DNA from: Aegilops tauschii subsp. strangulata
Lineage: Eukaryota > Streptophyta > Magnoliopsida > Poales > Poaceae
Direction: 5' to 3'
Assembly (NCBI RefSeq): GCF_002575655.3
Contig: NC_053040.3
Location: 157,605,148-157,669,147 of the forward strand
DNA: 64,000 bases
Part shown: positions 23,405 through 35,166 of the stretch, one piece after another
Layout: each line of letters begins with the position of its first letter
Numbering within the stretch: position 1 is the stretch's first letter
Position numbers and translations under genes: made by a program
Notes under the pieces: model-generated
What the model saw: only the letters and a program-made list of their open reading frames with translations
Databases searched by the model: none
What the model was told of the DNA's origin: nothing

Positions 23405-24315
23405 AGAATAAGCCGGAACAAACATATGATAGAGATTTCGTCCAAAGTTTTCGTGGTGGGCCCACACGGGCTCGATCGTACAGCACCATCATGTACAAGG
23501 CTGTGCACATGACATACGAAGCGTCCCCGAGTCGGCATAGCCAAGGACTCTTTAAGACACTACGAGACCACTGTAAAACCAACCGTGGAAAGGCGGACCA
23601 CTAGACGTCGAACCCCAATCTCATATCATGCGTCTGTCGGAAAGATATCCTAAGAGCTACTAGAATTCCCACTTATAAACTCCCGAAACTTTCTAGTTAT
23701 GCAATCTGGTGTTGGGGATACAGGGACACAAAATATATCACCCAAACTAGCAATCCCTAGATCCAGCTGTATCCATCCGTCAACACATAACCAAGAAACC
23801 TTCGGAAATCGTGTACCTCAACCTTCGAAAAACATCCGTTATACGAGTTATGGCAATACTCCCGAACTCCCGCCCCAGTACTGGGTGGCGTCGAGGTGAT
23901 CTCACCAACAACTGCATAAAAGAGATTTCGATGTCGGCGAAACTCAGGTATTCCAGAACTGCAACGATAAAATTGTGACGACAACACCTCGGAGCTCAAC
24001 TCCCCGGGACACTGCCACAACCCCTAAATGTCAGGAGGCACCAAGAACAATGTTCTCGTCACAAAACCATCGGAACGATTCCAAGATACCCGCGTGATCC
24101 TAAATTTTTTTTAGTGAAATTTGAGGAGAGAAGAGTCAAAACTTCTACGTCAGGAGGCCTCACCAGAGCGACGAAGGGACTGAGGAGTAAAAAGAATCCT
24201 ACTCTCCGATATATATAATCCTAAGACTCAAAACATTTTAGTTCTAGACTCAACAACGCCAGCGATTCGATCAAGCAGGGGGCTCCTAAGTCGGGGATGG
24301 CTGTGATTACCAACT
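23405..24315 (-). other. Leader and primer-binding site of Tekay-like element
   Basis: Continues the leader that is interrupted at 17049. The primer-binding site next to the 5' LTR reads TTGGTAATCACAGCC on the minus strand (24302-24314 region). It resembles the initiator tRNA-Met site TGGTATCAGAGC with one inserted base and one change. No gene seen. Confidence 0.55.
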
Positions 24316-27300
24316 TGTAACGCCCACGATGCGGCTATATCTCCCACATGTCGAGGCACGACTTAGAGGCATAACCGCATTGTGGTTTTGTCGCAAGAAG
24401 GGTCATCTTCACACAATCCCATGTAATGAACAAGAATAGGATAAAGAGTTGGCTTACAATCGCCACTTCACACAATACATAAATATAATTCATGCATCAT
24501 CCAAAATACACACATAGACCGACTACGGTCAAGATTCAAATGAAAATAAGATAACCCCAAATGCTAGATCCCCGATCGTCCCAACTGGGCTCCACTACTG
24601 ATCATCAGGAAAAGACACATAGTAACGACCACGTTCCTCATCGAACTCCCACTTGAGGTCGATCCCACATCTGCACTGGCATCGTCGGCACCTGCAACTG
24701 TTTTGGTAGAATCTGTGAGTCACGAGGACTCAGCAATCTCACACCCGCGAGATCAAGACTATTTAAGCTTATAGGAAAGGATGGTGAAATGAGGTGGAGC
24801 TGCAGCAGGCACTAAGCATATATAGTGGCTAACATACGCAAAAGAGAGCGAGAAGAGAAGCAACGGAACGGTCGTCATCTAGTAATGACCAAGAAGTGAT
24901 CCTGAACTCCTACTTACGTCATTCATAACTCAAACCGTGTTCACTTCCCGGACTCCGCCGAGAAGAGACCATCACGGCTACACACACGGTTGATGTATTT
25001 TAATTGGGTCAAGTGACAAGTTTTCTACAACCGGACATTAACAAATTCCCATCTGCCTCATAACCGCGGGCACGGCTTTCGAAAGATAATACCCTGCAGG
25101 GGTGTCCCAACTTAGCCCATCATAAGCTCTCACGGTCAACGAAGGATAAACCTTCTCCCGGAAAGACCCGATCAATCTCGGAATCCCGGTTTACAAGACA
25201 TTTCGACAATGGTAAAACAAGACCAGCAAAGCCGCCCGATGTGCCGACAAATCTTGATAGGAGCTGCACATATCTCGTTCTCAGGGCAACACCGGATGAG
25301 ACATCCTACGAGTAAAACCAGACCTCGAGTTTCCACGAGGGGGCCCCGCAGTCTACTCAGTTCGGACCAACACTCGAAGGAGCACTGGCCCGGGGGGGTT
25401 AAAATAAAGATGACCCTCGGGCTCGCGAAAACCCGGGGTAAAAGGCTTAGGTGGCAAATGGTAAAACCAAGGTTGGGCCTTGCTGGAGGAGTTTTATTCA
25501 AGGCGAACTGTCAAGGGGGTCCCATAAATCACCCAACCGCGTAAGGAACGCAAACTCAAGGAACATAATCCCAGTATGACGGAAACTAGGGCGGCAAGAG
25601 TGGAACAAAACACCAGGCATAAGGCCGAGCCTTCCACCCTTTACCAAAATATATAGATGTATTAATATAATAAGAGATATTGTGATATCCCAAAATATCC
25701 ATGTTCCAACATGGAACCAACTTCAACTTCACCTGCAACTAGCAACGCTATAAGAAGGGCTGATCAAAAGCGGTAGCTTAGCCAAACAACGGTTTGCTAG
25801 GAAAAGGATGGTTAGAGGCTGACATGGCAATATGGGAGGCATGATATAACAAGTGGTAGGTAGCGGAGCATGGCAATAGAACGAACAACTAGCAAAGCAA
25901 ATATAGAAATGATTTCGAGGGGTGGTCATCTTGCCTGCAAGGTTCTCAAAGTTGTCGAAAGCTTGATCCTCGTAAGCGTACTCAACAGGTTCCTCGTTCA
26001 CGAACTCGTCTCCCGGCTCTACCCAAGACAAGAACACAAACAACGGAACCACAATCAATCACGGGAAATGCACAAGCAACATGATGCAATACATGAATGC
26101 TATGCGAGATATGAAATGTGATGCATATGCGTGCTCCGGAAGGAAAAAGATGAACAAGGCAGTAACTGGGCAAACCAAGCATGCCACTGGAAAGATGAGA
26201 TGATTTCGGTCGGAATCGATATAAAGATCACCGGAAACGGATGCACGGTTTGCAAATGGCAAGCAAAACAAGAATGACACGAATCTGCGATTAACAGCAT
26301 GATAGCACTTAGAATGCAACAAGTAACAATGCTACAGTACTCCAACATAGCAACTAAGCATATGGAAGTAATCTACAGGAGATGCTTGACAAAAGATGAA
26401 CACTGAGGTACGGCTAGTTCACAACATAACAGGCTCAAACAAGCATGGCAAAAGTGCAAAAGAAATCAGGTTCACAGACTTGGTGAAATTACTGGACATG
26501 CCTGAAACTGCATCAGGTAGCAATGTTCAGAGCATGAAATCAACATGCTCCAGAAATTTAACATGGTAAAAAAAGGCATGAAATGAATCTACTAAATGCA
26601 TATGACAAAAGTTCCTTACTGACCATGAGCCAAAAAGGACCAGAAGATATGATGGCAACCATGTAAACATAGCAAGTTTCGTTAACAGGTTTCAGACTTG
26701 GCAGAAAACAGAGCATGGCAGAAACAGACATTATGAAGGCATCTTGGTGAGCTCGATGCACTCACCACAAAGCAATGCATGACAAAAAAAGTATACCTAG
26801 AGCAAGATGGCATGTTTATGAATCTATACAATGCAAGAGAAAATATATAGCATGGATGAAACAACTACAACAAGCTTGGCAAAATTGAATATCATGTTAA
26901 CAATCTGCCAGAAATATTTTATAGCAAAAGTAGAGCAAGATTGAGTCATGCTATGGCACTCCATAATTGCAAACAAGGGCAGGAATGGATCAATTACAAT
27001 AATAGCTACAAAACATCCTTAATGAACATCTCCAAAATATGCATGCAACTCTCTGTAGCATCAAGTTTACATGGCAACAAAATAACAGCAGACAAAGAGA
27101 AATCAGCAAGTCCCTGAAATCAGAAACATTATGGAGCCTAGTTTGCATGCTTGTGCTAGTCACCACAGAGATCACAAAAATACATGGCATACACCAATGG
27201 AAAGATGGCATAGCATACAACAAAACACATGTAGAGCTCATGCCCATAAGATGCACAGATTAAATGCAACAAAAATAACAAATCTCCAAGTTCTGCTAAG

Positions 27301-28582
27301 TAATAGCAGATAACAGCAACTAGCACTCTTGCATCAGAGATTTGGGCATCAATATGGACTCTAATGAACATGGTGCAATTGAACAAAATGTAGAGCATCA
27401 CGAGACGAATATTTAGATATATTACACGCACGAAACGGAGCAATATACAGAGAGTTAGGATGCGATGAACAGGTGCACTTATTGTAAAAACATCAAGACT
27501 TGGTGAAAAAACGGGGGAGGCAGAAAGTCAACCTGAGGGTTGACTGGATCGGGATCTCAGCTCGGGCTCGAGCTCGGGTCGCTGGAGGTTCGCCGGAGCA
27601 GTGGAGTTTGCCGGAGGAAGTGGAGACGGCGGCCGGCGCTCAGGGCGCGGGCGCGGTGGAGAGGAGAGGAGGAGGCGCCGGACGGCGGAGGGGCGCCGGC
27701 AACGGGGGCGGCGTCCGCGGCGGCGACTAGGCGAGCTCGGGCCCGCGGCGGCGCTGGCCGGCGAGGCGCACGGCGGCGGCCGGCGGACGGGCCTCGGCGG
27801 CGCTGGGCGCGGGCCCGCACGGGTACTGGCGCGGAGGAGACGGGCTCGGGAGGGCCCGCGGCGGGCTCCGGCGGGCCGCGCGGGGAGGAGAGAGAGAGGG
27901 TGGCCGGCGGGGTGACGTGGCGCGCTCTGATTGGTCGGGCGCGGCGGCGGATTTTCGTCCGGCCGGACCGGACGTGTCCGGCGGCGCGGGGTGGAAGAAG
28001 ACTAGGGTTGCACCGCGAATGTATTTCGGGAGGGTTGCATATATATAGGTAGAGGGAGCTAGGAGAGTCCAAATGAGGTGCGGTTTTCGCCCACACGATC
28101 GTGATCGAACGACCTAGAGCATCGAAGAGAGTTTGGTGGGTTTTGGGTTGTTTAGAGAGGGGTTTTGCTGCAACACACAAACGGCATCTGCGGTTACCCG
28201 GTTAACCGTTGGAGTACCAAACGACCTCCAAATGGAACGAAACTTGACCGGTGGTCTCCCGGTGGTATACCAAGGCCACTTGACAAGTCTCGGTCCATTC
28301 CGAGAACGTTTAACACCCGCTCACGGAAAGAAACAAGGGGGGTGCACCGGAGGAGATGGGAGCGCCGGATTGCAAAACGGACAACGGGGAAAATGCTCGG
28401 ATGCATGAGACGAACACGTATGCGAATGCAATGCACATGATGACATGATATGAAAAGCATGACATGAACAAAATGAAAAACGAAAAAAAAACACCCGAAC
28501 ACGAAGGGAATATCATAGCACAAAGCCGAAAATGGCAAGAGTTGGAGTTACAAATATGGAAAGTTACATGCGGGGTGTTACA
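24316..28582 (-). repeat. 5' LTR of Tekay-like element
   Basis: 4267 bp and near-identical to 8055-12323. Small differences are scattered, including a few-base indel near 27098 (agacttagag versus agag). The polyprotein would be transcribed from this copy. Confidence 0.93.
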
Positions 28583-28762
28583 AACACGTCGGGTTGCAAG
28601 GTGTTGTTATTTGTGTGCTGGTGCTGCTTACGTTGTGATTGCTTGGTTCTCCTACTGGTTCGATACCTTGGTTTCATAACTGAGGGAAATACTTACCGTT
28701 GTTGTGCTACATCATCCTCTCCTCTTGGGGGAAGTACCGACGTAGTCCTAGCGACACCATCA
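28583..28762 (+). repeat. 5' LTR of Athila-like element, right piece
   Basis: Matches 33762-33937 in the 3' LTR and ends gcgacaccatca. It begins with the second aacac copy of the nested element's target duplication. Confidence 0.92.
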
Positions 28763-28773
28763 AGTAGAATTTC

Positions 28774-28791
28774 TGGCACCGTTGCCAGGGA
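28774..28791 (+). other. Primer-binding site, tRNA-Asp type
   Basis: TGGCACCGTTGCCAGGGA. It matches the complement of plant tRNA-Asp 3' end (TGGCGCCGTTGCCGGGGA) with two mismatches, both G to A. tRNA-Asp priming is typical of the Athila lineage. Confidence 0.7.
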
Positions 28792-29018
28792 GGATCTTCA
28801 ACATAACCAGGTTCCTAATCACAAATCTCATCTCCTCACAATTTACATTATTTGACATTTGCCTCCCGTTTTCCTCTCCCCCACTTCACAAAACTTTGTC
28901 GTTTTATTCGCCTCTCTTTTTCGTTCGCCTCTTTCTCGTCAGATCTATCTTTTTGCTTGCAATCTTCTTTGCTTATGTTGCCATGTGCCTTCTATTTTCT
29001 TGCTAAAAATCTATTGCT

Positions 29019-29849
29019 ATGGAACCTCATCCACTTGCTAATCTGTTTAAAATATCCAATCTTTATCAACCAATTGCTAGTGAGTTGAGTGCACTAGATT
29101 ATCTTTATGAAGTTTTGCTTGAGATTCGTGAGTGTGAAAATTGTGATGAAGAAATTTATGAAGTGATTCAAGATAGCTCCTTGAATGAAAAGCATGATTG
29201 CAATGATTTTACTATAAATTCTATTAATGTCAATTGTGCTAATAATATGCAAAACCACAAGCTTGGGGATGCTAGTTTTGCTATGTCCGCTACTTATTGC
29301 AATGATCATGATTGGGATGATGATGCTTCTTATGATCTTGAAAATTTATTTAAGCCTCATGATGAATATGTTTGCAATAGTATTGAAAGCGGGTTTAGAA
29401 GAGTGTCAACTTTAGTAAATAATTATCCCACTACCTTGGATTATGATCAATCTTATGATTTTTTTGATAAAAGTGGGCTTGGAGAGGTCATGGCTTTAGT
29501 TGATGATAATCCCACTATATTGGAAGAGTGTCAACTTTGCATGCATATGGATCATGTAGAGAAAATTTTATATAATAGCTATATTGTTGAATTTGAGTAT
29601 TATCCTACATTTAATTATTATGAAAGAGGAAAATATGGTTGTGGGAATTTTCATGTTACTAAATTACCTCTCGTTATGTTGAGATCGTCAATGTTTTATT
29701 CCTCTTCTTTGCATATGCTAGATGGTTCTTTTCTTGATAATTTGTTTGCTTATAAAATTCCTATTCATAGGAAGTATGTTAGACTTAAATATGTTTTTCA
29801 CATGTTTTATGATGCTCTCTTGATGCTTCAAATTTTATCTTTCATGTGA
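29019..29849 (+). CDS. Unrecognised 276-residue protein frame of a non-autonomous Athila-like element
   Basis: Starts MEPHPLANLFKISNLYQP and ends ILSFM. It occupies the place of gag-pol between the tRNA-Asp primer site and the 3' noncoding region. The protein is rich in Asp, Asn, Glu and Tyr, has no zinc knuckle and none of the retroviral catalytic motifs. Within it, two stretches look like an old duplication: VSTLVNNYPTTLDYDQ and VMALVDDNPTILEECQ (around residues 127-170). The C-terminal 80 residues are more hydrophobic (MLRSSMFYSSSLHMLDGS, FHMFYDALLMLQ) but show no clear membrane helix pair. The frame is uninterrupted although the element is old enough to have two others nested in it. Its function is unknown; it may be a remnant of a structural or accessory protein, or simply an open stretch. 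Confidence 0.6.
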   Translation: MEPHPLANLFKISNLYQPIASELSALDYLYEVLLEIRECENCDEEIYEVIQDSSLNEKHDCNDFTINSINVNCANNMQNHKLGDASFAMSATYCNDHDWDDDASYDLENLFKPHDEYVCNSIESGFRRVSTLVNNYPTTLDYDQSYDFFDKSGLGEVMALVDDNPTILEECQLCMHMDHVEKILYNSYIVEFEYYPTFNYYERGKYGCGNFHVTKLPLVMLRSSMFYSSSLHMLDGSFLDNLFAYKIPIHRKYVRLKYVFHMFYDALLMLQILSFM

Positions 29850-32337
29850 GCATCAATAAAATCTCAAGCCTATCTTGATGGCTATAAATAAAGAGCTTGT
29901 TGGGAGGCAACCCAATGAATAAAATTTATTTTTGCTTTTTGCTTTCTGCTTTTGTGTGTTTGCACAATTAAGCTACTGTTATGATTGTTTTTTTTGTGTT
30001 TTAATTAGTGTTTGTGCCAAGTAGAACCGATAGGATCTTCTTGGGTGATAGTTGTTTGATCTTGCTGAAAAAGACAGAAACTTTGTGCTCACGAAAACAA
30101 TTGTTAAAAATCAGCAGAACGTGATAAAATGCCAATTCTTTTTGCAGAAGATTAATATACAAATTACCCAGGTCTTCCTATTTTGGTAGAATTTTTTGAG
30201 TTACATAAGTATTCTCCAAAGTCAGATTACTACAGACTGTTCTGTTTTGACAGATTCTGTTTTCTTTGTGTTGTGTGCTTATTTTGATGGCTCTATGGTT
30301 TTCTTTGATGAGTTTTTGCCATAGAAAAGTTGGAATACAGTAGATATGATACAAAAACAAAATATTAATTGGTTTAATACAGCACTTATAGTAGTGGTTT
30401 GCTTTCTTATACTAACGGATCTCACGAGGTTTTGTTGAGTTTTGTGTGATTGAAGTTTTCAAGTTTTGGGTTATCTTACGATGGATGAAGGAAGGATGTA
30501 AGAGCCTAAGCTTGGGGATGCCCCGGCATCATAAGCTATTATCCAAGAATGAGCAACCAACTAAGCTTGGGGATGCCCCCGAGTGGCATCCCCGCTTTCT
30601 TCCAACAACTATCGGTATTTTACCCGAGGCTATATTTTTATTCGTCACATGATATGTGTTTTGCTTGGAGCATCGTGTATGATATGTGTCTTTGCTTGTT
30701 TTATTTTGTGTTTTAAGTCATCAATCCTTGCTGAACACACCTATTTGAGAGAGCCAAAATTATATCATGACTTGTTAGAATTGGTCTCTGTGCTTCACTT
30801 AAATCTTTTATGAGCTAGGACTTGCTCTAGTGCTTCACTTAGATCTTTTTGAGCACGGTGTGCTTGTTATTTTTGAAGAAATACTCTCTTGCTTCACTTA
30901 GATTTATTTAAGAGTTAGTAAAATTTTGAAGAAGTTCTCTCTTGCTTCACTTAAATTATTTTGAGAGAAAGAAAATTTGTTATGCTCATGATCTTCACTT
31001 ATATTTGTTTGAGCTTATGAAAAGCAATACATAAAAATTAGTCCCAAAGTGATAGATATCCAAGAAGGATAAAGTAAAGAATGTCATGAAGATCATTGGA
31101 CAAAATAAACTTGATTCTTAGTAATAGTTTTGAGACATGATGATGTGATATGTGAGTTATGTTGATGAGTAATTGTGCTCTAGTAAGAATATTGATGTTA
31201 AGGTTTGTGATTCGCTATGCATGCACGAAAGTCAATAATCATGCAATGAAAATTATATCCTACTTGTGGTGCATTATTCGGTGTTACTTATGCTCAATGC
31301 TTGCTTCACGAAATTATTCGTTTCTAGGTTGGTCGCTTCTCAATCTTTTTGTTAGCCTTCACTTTGCACCAAGTATGATTTCTACTTGTGCATCCAAAAT
31401 CCTTTAAACCAGTTTTGCCACATGAGTCCACTATACCTACCTATATGCGGTATTCTTGTGCTGTTCTAAGCAAATCTGTATGTGCCATCTCTAATTTTCA
31501 AAATAAACTTCTCTTTTGTGTATTTTGTTTCGCTCGCGGAACGGTAACGGGTGGCTAATATTTTCCATGCTGGATGTGTTATTCTCACGATGAGTGTTTA
31601 TTCACTTGTCATTGCACGAGAGTAAGGCAAAGGTTTTAGGGATTACCAGTCCTGAAATGCAAAAAATGAATTTACTTTATGTTGTCAAATAATAAATTCC
31701 TTGGAAAGTGTTGGTGTGGAAGGCACTCGTGGATACGGCTAGCCATGGAAAGTGAAAGTATGGTGGAAAAAGGAATAAACTTTATTTTCTGTTTGGGAAC
31801 CGCCGATGGCATATCTAGCATGGAAAGTGTTCGCAGCCCTATGTCGTTTTCGTTGGTGGGATGGATGCACCTCCCAAAATGTTTTTATCTCTAATTTTTC
31901 GCTTTGAGCTCTGGCACCTCTACAAATCCCTATTTCCCTCTACGAAGGGCCTTTCTTTTACTTTATGCAATTTTTATTTGAGTCTCCATCTTCTCTTACA
32001 AAAGCACCAACAAAGAGGCAATATGATCATGAGTAACTATTGGGTATAGCTAGTATTCGAATGTGTTTCATGAATGGATCAATGTTTGAGCATGATGGGC
32101 TAGGGATAACTTATTTTAGCGTTGATATTTTGAAAGACAGAGTTGCTTGTTGATATGCTTGAGCATCTAAATTATTATGTCAAAACTAGAATATTGCTTT
32201 GAATCACATAAAAGTCCAAATGTCCATGCTATAAAGAAAATAATATGATATGACTTGATGAACAGCACTCCACATCAAAAAATCTGTTTTTATCACTTAC
32301 CTACTCGAGGACGAGCAGGAGTTAAGCTTGGGGATGC
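29850..32337 (+). other. 3' noncoding part of Athila-like element: hairpin, repeats, polypurine tract
   Basis: TTGGGaggcaaCCCAA at 29900-29915 is a perfect 5-bp-stem hairpin about 50 bases after the stop codon. A degenerate repeat with the word tgCTTCACTTa(g/a)at occurs near 30791, 30831, 30890, 30942 and 30991, 40-60 bases apart. The polypurine tract taagcttggggatgc at 32323-32337 has two extra copies at 30507-30522 and 30562-30577. No further gene seen. Confidence 0.75.
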
Positions 32338-33937
32338 TGATACGTCTCCAACGTATCTAGAATTTTTGATTGTTCCATGCTGTTTTATTATCAATCTTGG
32401 ATGTTTTATAATCATTTTATAGTCATTTTATATCCTTTGTTGGTACTAACCTATTAACATAGTGCCAAGTGCCAATTGTTGTTTTTTTGTCATGTTTTTT
32501 ACATCGTAGGAAATCAATATCAAACGGAGTCGAAATGCCATGAAACTCCACGATAATTTTTTATGGGCCAGAAGAAAGGCAATGGGACCTGGTTGCACTT
32601 GGGGGTGCCCCGAGGGGGGCACAACCCACCAGGGCACGCCATGAGGCCCAAGCGCGCCCTGGTGGGTTGTGCCCACCTCGGGTGCCCCCCGGGCCGCCTC
32701 TTTGCTCTATAAATACCCCAAAAATCCACAAACCCTAGGGGAGTCGATGAAACATTCATCCAGCCGCCGCAGAGTCCAGAACCGCCAGATCCAATCTAGA
32801 CACCATCACGAAGGGGTTCACCACTTCCATTGGTGCCTCTCCGATGATGCATGAGTAGTTCTTTGTAGACCTTCGGGTCCGTAGTTAGTAGCTAGATGGC
32901 TTTCTCTCTCTCGCTGAATTCTCAATACAATGGTCTCTTGGAGATCCATATGATGTAACTCTTTTTGCGGTGTGCTTGTTGGGATCTGATGAACTTCAAG
33001 TTTATGATCAGTTATATCTTTTTATATCCATGAAAGTTATTTAAGTTTCTTTGATCTCTTATATGCATGATCTCTTATAGCCTCGTATTTCTTCTCCGAT
33101 ATTTGGGTTTTGTTTGGCCAACTTGATCTATTTATCTTGCAATGGGAAGAGGTGCCCGGTAGTGGGTTCGATCTTACGGTGCTTGATCCCAGTGACAGAA
33201 GGGGAACCGACACGTATGTATCGTTGCTACTAAGGATAAAAAGACGGGATCTATATCTACCGCCATATAGATAAACGTATCTTGTCTACATCATGTCATC
33301 GTTCTTATTGCATTACTCCGTTTTTCCATGAACTTAATACACTAGATGCATGTTGGATAGCGGTCGATGTGTGGAGTAACAGTAGTAGATGCAGGCAGGA
33401 GTCGGTCTACTAATCTTGGACGTGATGCCTATGTAATGATCATTTCCTGGATATCGTCATGATTATTTGAAGTTCTATCAATTGCCCAACAGTAATTTGT
33501 TTACCCACAGTTTGCTATTTTTCTCAAGAGAAGCCACTAGTGAAACCTACGGCCCTCGGGTCTTATTTCTCATATATTTGCTTTGCGATGTACTTTTCCT
33601 TTGCGTTTTTATTCAAATCTATTAAACCAAAAATACAAAAATACCTTGCTGCACTTTTATTTATTTGCGATCTATTATTTCAATCCAATACAATTTACCT
33701 CACGTCCTTTTGCCTATCTTGAGGCGTCGTACCCCATAAGGGATTGACAACCCCTTTAACACGTCAGGTTGCGAGGTGTTGTTATTTGTGTGCAGGTGCT
33801 GCTTACGTTGTGATTGCTTGGTTCTCCTACTGGTTCGATACCTTGGTTTCATAACTGAGGGAAATACCTACCGTTGCTGTGCTACATCATCCTCTCCTCT
33901 TGGGGGAAATACCGACGTAGTCCTAGCGACACCATCA
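32338..33937 (+). repeat. 3' LTR of Athila-like element
   Basis: 1600 bp, tgatacgtctccaacg to gcgacaccatca, with TATA box ctataaata at 32707-32715. The right flank ctatt (33938-33942) should be the target-site duplication. Its partner was lost or moved when Copia A entered the other LTR. Confidence 0.92.
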
Positions 33938-35166
33938 CTATTTTTGTGGGGAATTTTCGAATTTGGGACAAAATCAACAAAACAAGGCTAGAAAACGAAG
34001 AGGGGAGGCTCTGAAATCGTGATCAACGTGGCTCATGATACCAAGATGATGTAGGGTGGAACCCTATACGGCCAATATTTCACGAAAGGAGCGGATCCCA
34101 ACGAGGAACACGAAGAACACGAGGGGGAAACACGAGGGAAAACACGAGAGAATCACTCAAACCAACAAGATTAGGTCACACATATGCTAGATCCTTGAAA
34201 CACAAAGAGATACATGATCCGAATCCAACAAAGGACGATACATAGGGTAACCGGTTCTTCTCCGTGAGGAGGTCTTGAGTTCTTCCCTTTAGGGGTCTTG
34301 AATCCAAGTGGATCTTCTCCGAAGAGGTGACGGTCTCTCTCGGTGGAGTAGATCCGGATGGATGAGCGAAGCTCTATCTCACATATGAGCTAACACAACA
34401 CTAACCCTAGAAAGAGGGAGGAGGAGGAGTATATATAGTCTAGGTGGGCGAAGGGGTACATGGGCCTCGACCCTTTACTGTGCGCAGACAGGCGGGGCCG
34501 GATGTCCGGGCCTTAAGGAGGAGTCGGATGTCCGGGCTGGGGGCCGGATGTCCGGGCTGGAGTGGTCAGTCTCGGAGCTCTCTGGATAGGCGGGGTCCGG
34601 ATATCCGGCGTCTCGGAAGGAGCCGGATGTCCGGGCCTTTGACCGGATGTCCGGGCTGACGTGGTTCAGCTTCGGGTGCGTTCTGTGACGGGTGCCGAAT
34701 TTCCGGGCGGGGGCCAGATGTCCGGGTTATCGGGCCGGATGTCCGGGCTGAGGCCGGATGTCCGGGCCCTGTATACTTGGCCGCTGGTCCGTTGCTGCAG
34801 GCAACACCTCCAGGGGCCGGATGTGCGGGGTCATGGCCGGATGTCCGGGACCTGGGAGCTGTTCTTGACTCCTTCCGTTGGTTCTCTTCTCCTGTGAACT
34901 TGGGGACTTGTCCGTCTTCACGTGCATCCTTGGGAGGGTCCTCCTGGTACCTAACCATGCACAACATTTCGGACTTAGGTAGTAGCCATGTCTCGAGTGG
35001 ATCATATGTGATATCACTAAGGAAGGAAGTCACCTCGGTCTCGAGAGCTCTAGCTCGTGCTCGTGTCATAGGTCCTCTTGGCACTTGGTGAGACGATGGT
35101 AGGTCCATGGGGATGATCATAGGATGCTCCGCATCATAAGGGGTCACGCGCTTAAGGGAAGGAACC
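33938..35166 (-). mobile_element. Remnant of a minus-strand Gypsy element: polyprotein tail and LTR
   Basis: The minus-strand frame at about 35166-34870 contains GPMTRARARALETEVTSFL and a stretch ending MLCMVRYQEDPPKD. This resembles the C-terminal tail of plant Gypsy polyproteins. Left of it lies LTR-like sequence in the expected order for a minus-strand element: a palindrome cluster (34495-34852), a TATA-like tatatata at 34429-34438, then about 490 bases without features. The rest of pol is missing. The Athila-like element is inserted at its left edge. Confidence 0.6.
34495..34852. repeat. Cluster of about 12 CCGGATGTCCGG palindromes
   Basis: The 12-base inverted repeat CCGGA-TG-TCCGG, or a one- or two-base variant, recurs about 12 times in 360 bases (near 34498, 34525, 34546, 34589, 34622, 34641, 34694, 34713, 34734, 34753, 34818, 34837). 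It is usually followed by GGC. Spacing is irregular, commonly about 19-20 bases. It lies just upstream of the TATA-like box of the minus-strand LTR. Confidence 0.85.

Larger units (their letters stand above)
8055..28582 (-). mobile_element. Tekay/Del-type Gypsy chromovirus with 4.27-kb LTRs
   Basis: LTRs at 8055-12323 (4269 bp) and 24316-28582 (4267 bp) start tgtaacgccc and end gtgttaca on the plus strand. The element is flanked by exact aacac duplications at 8050-8054 and 28583-28587. The other LTR of the host element reads taacacgtc at 33762-33770, which is the empty site, so the boundaries are certain. The polyprotein is on the minus strand and intact in length. Near-equal LTR lengths and few differences point to a fairly recent insertion. 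The element at 17050-23399 is nested in its leader. Confidence 0.95.
6970..33937 (+). mobile_element. Athila-like non-autonomous Gypsy LTR retrotransposon with nested insertions
   Basis: The intact 3' LTR is 32338-33937 (tgatacgtctcc...accatca). The 5' LTR survives as two pieces, 6970-8054 and 28583-28762, split by the Tekay-like element. Its first ~320 bases were cut off by Copia A. The internal domain 28763-32337 (about 3.6 kb) contains one 276-codon reading frame and no protease, RT, integrase or RNase H. The primer-binding site at 28774-28791 fits tRNA-Asp with two mismatches, the primer used by Athila-lineage elements, hence the lineage call. It must have been moved by proteins from a related element. 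Wheat has several families with this LTR start; I do not commit to a family name. Confidence 0.85.

Noticed and set aside
30791..31011. Regular spaced repeat considered as a CRISPR-like array
   Set aside because: Repeat units are degenerate, linkers are related to each other, and the location is inside a plant retrotransposon.
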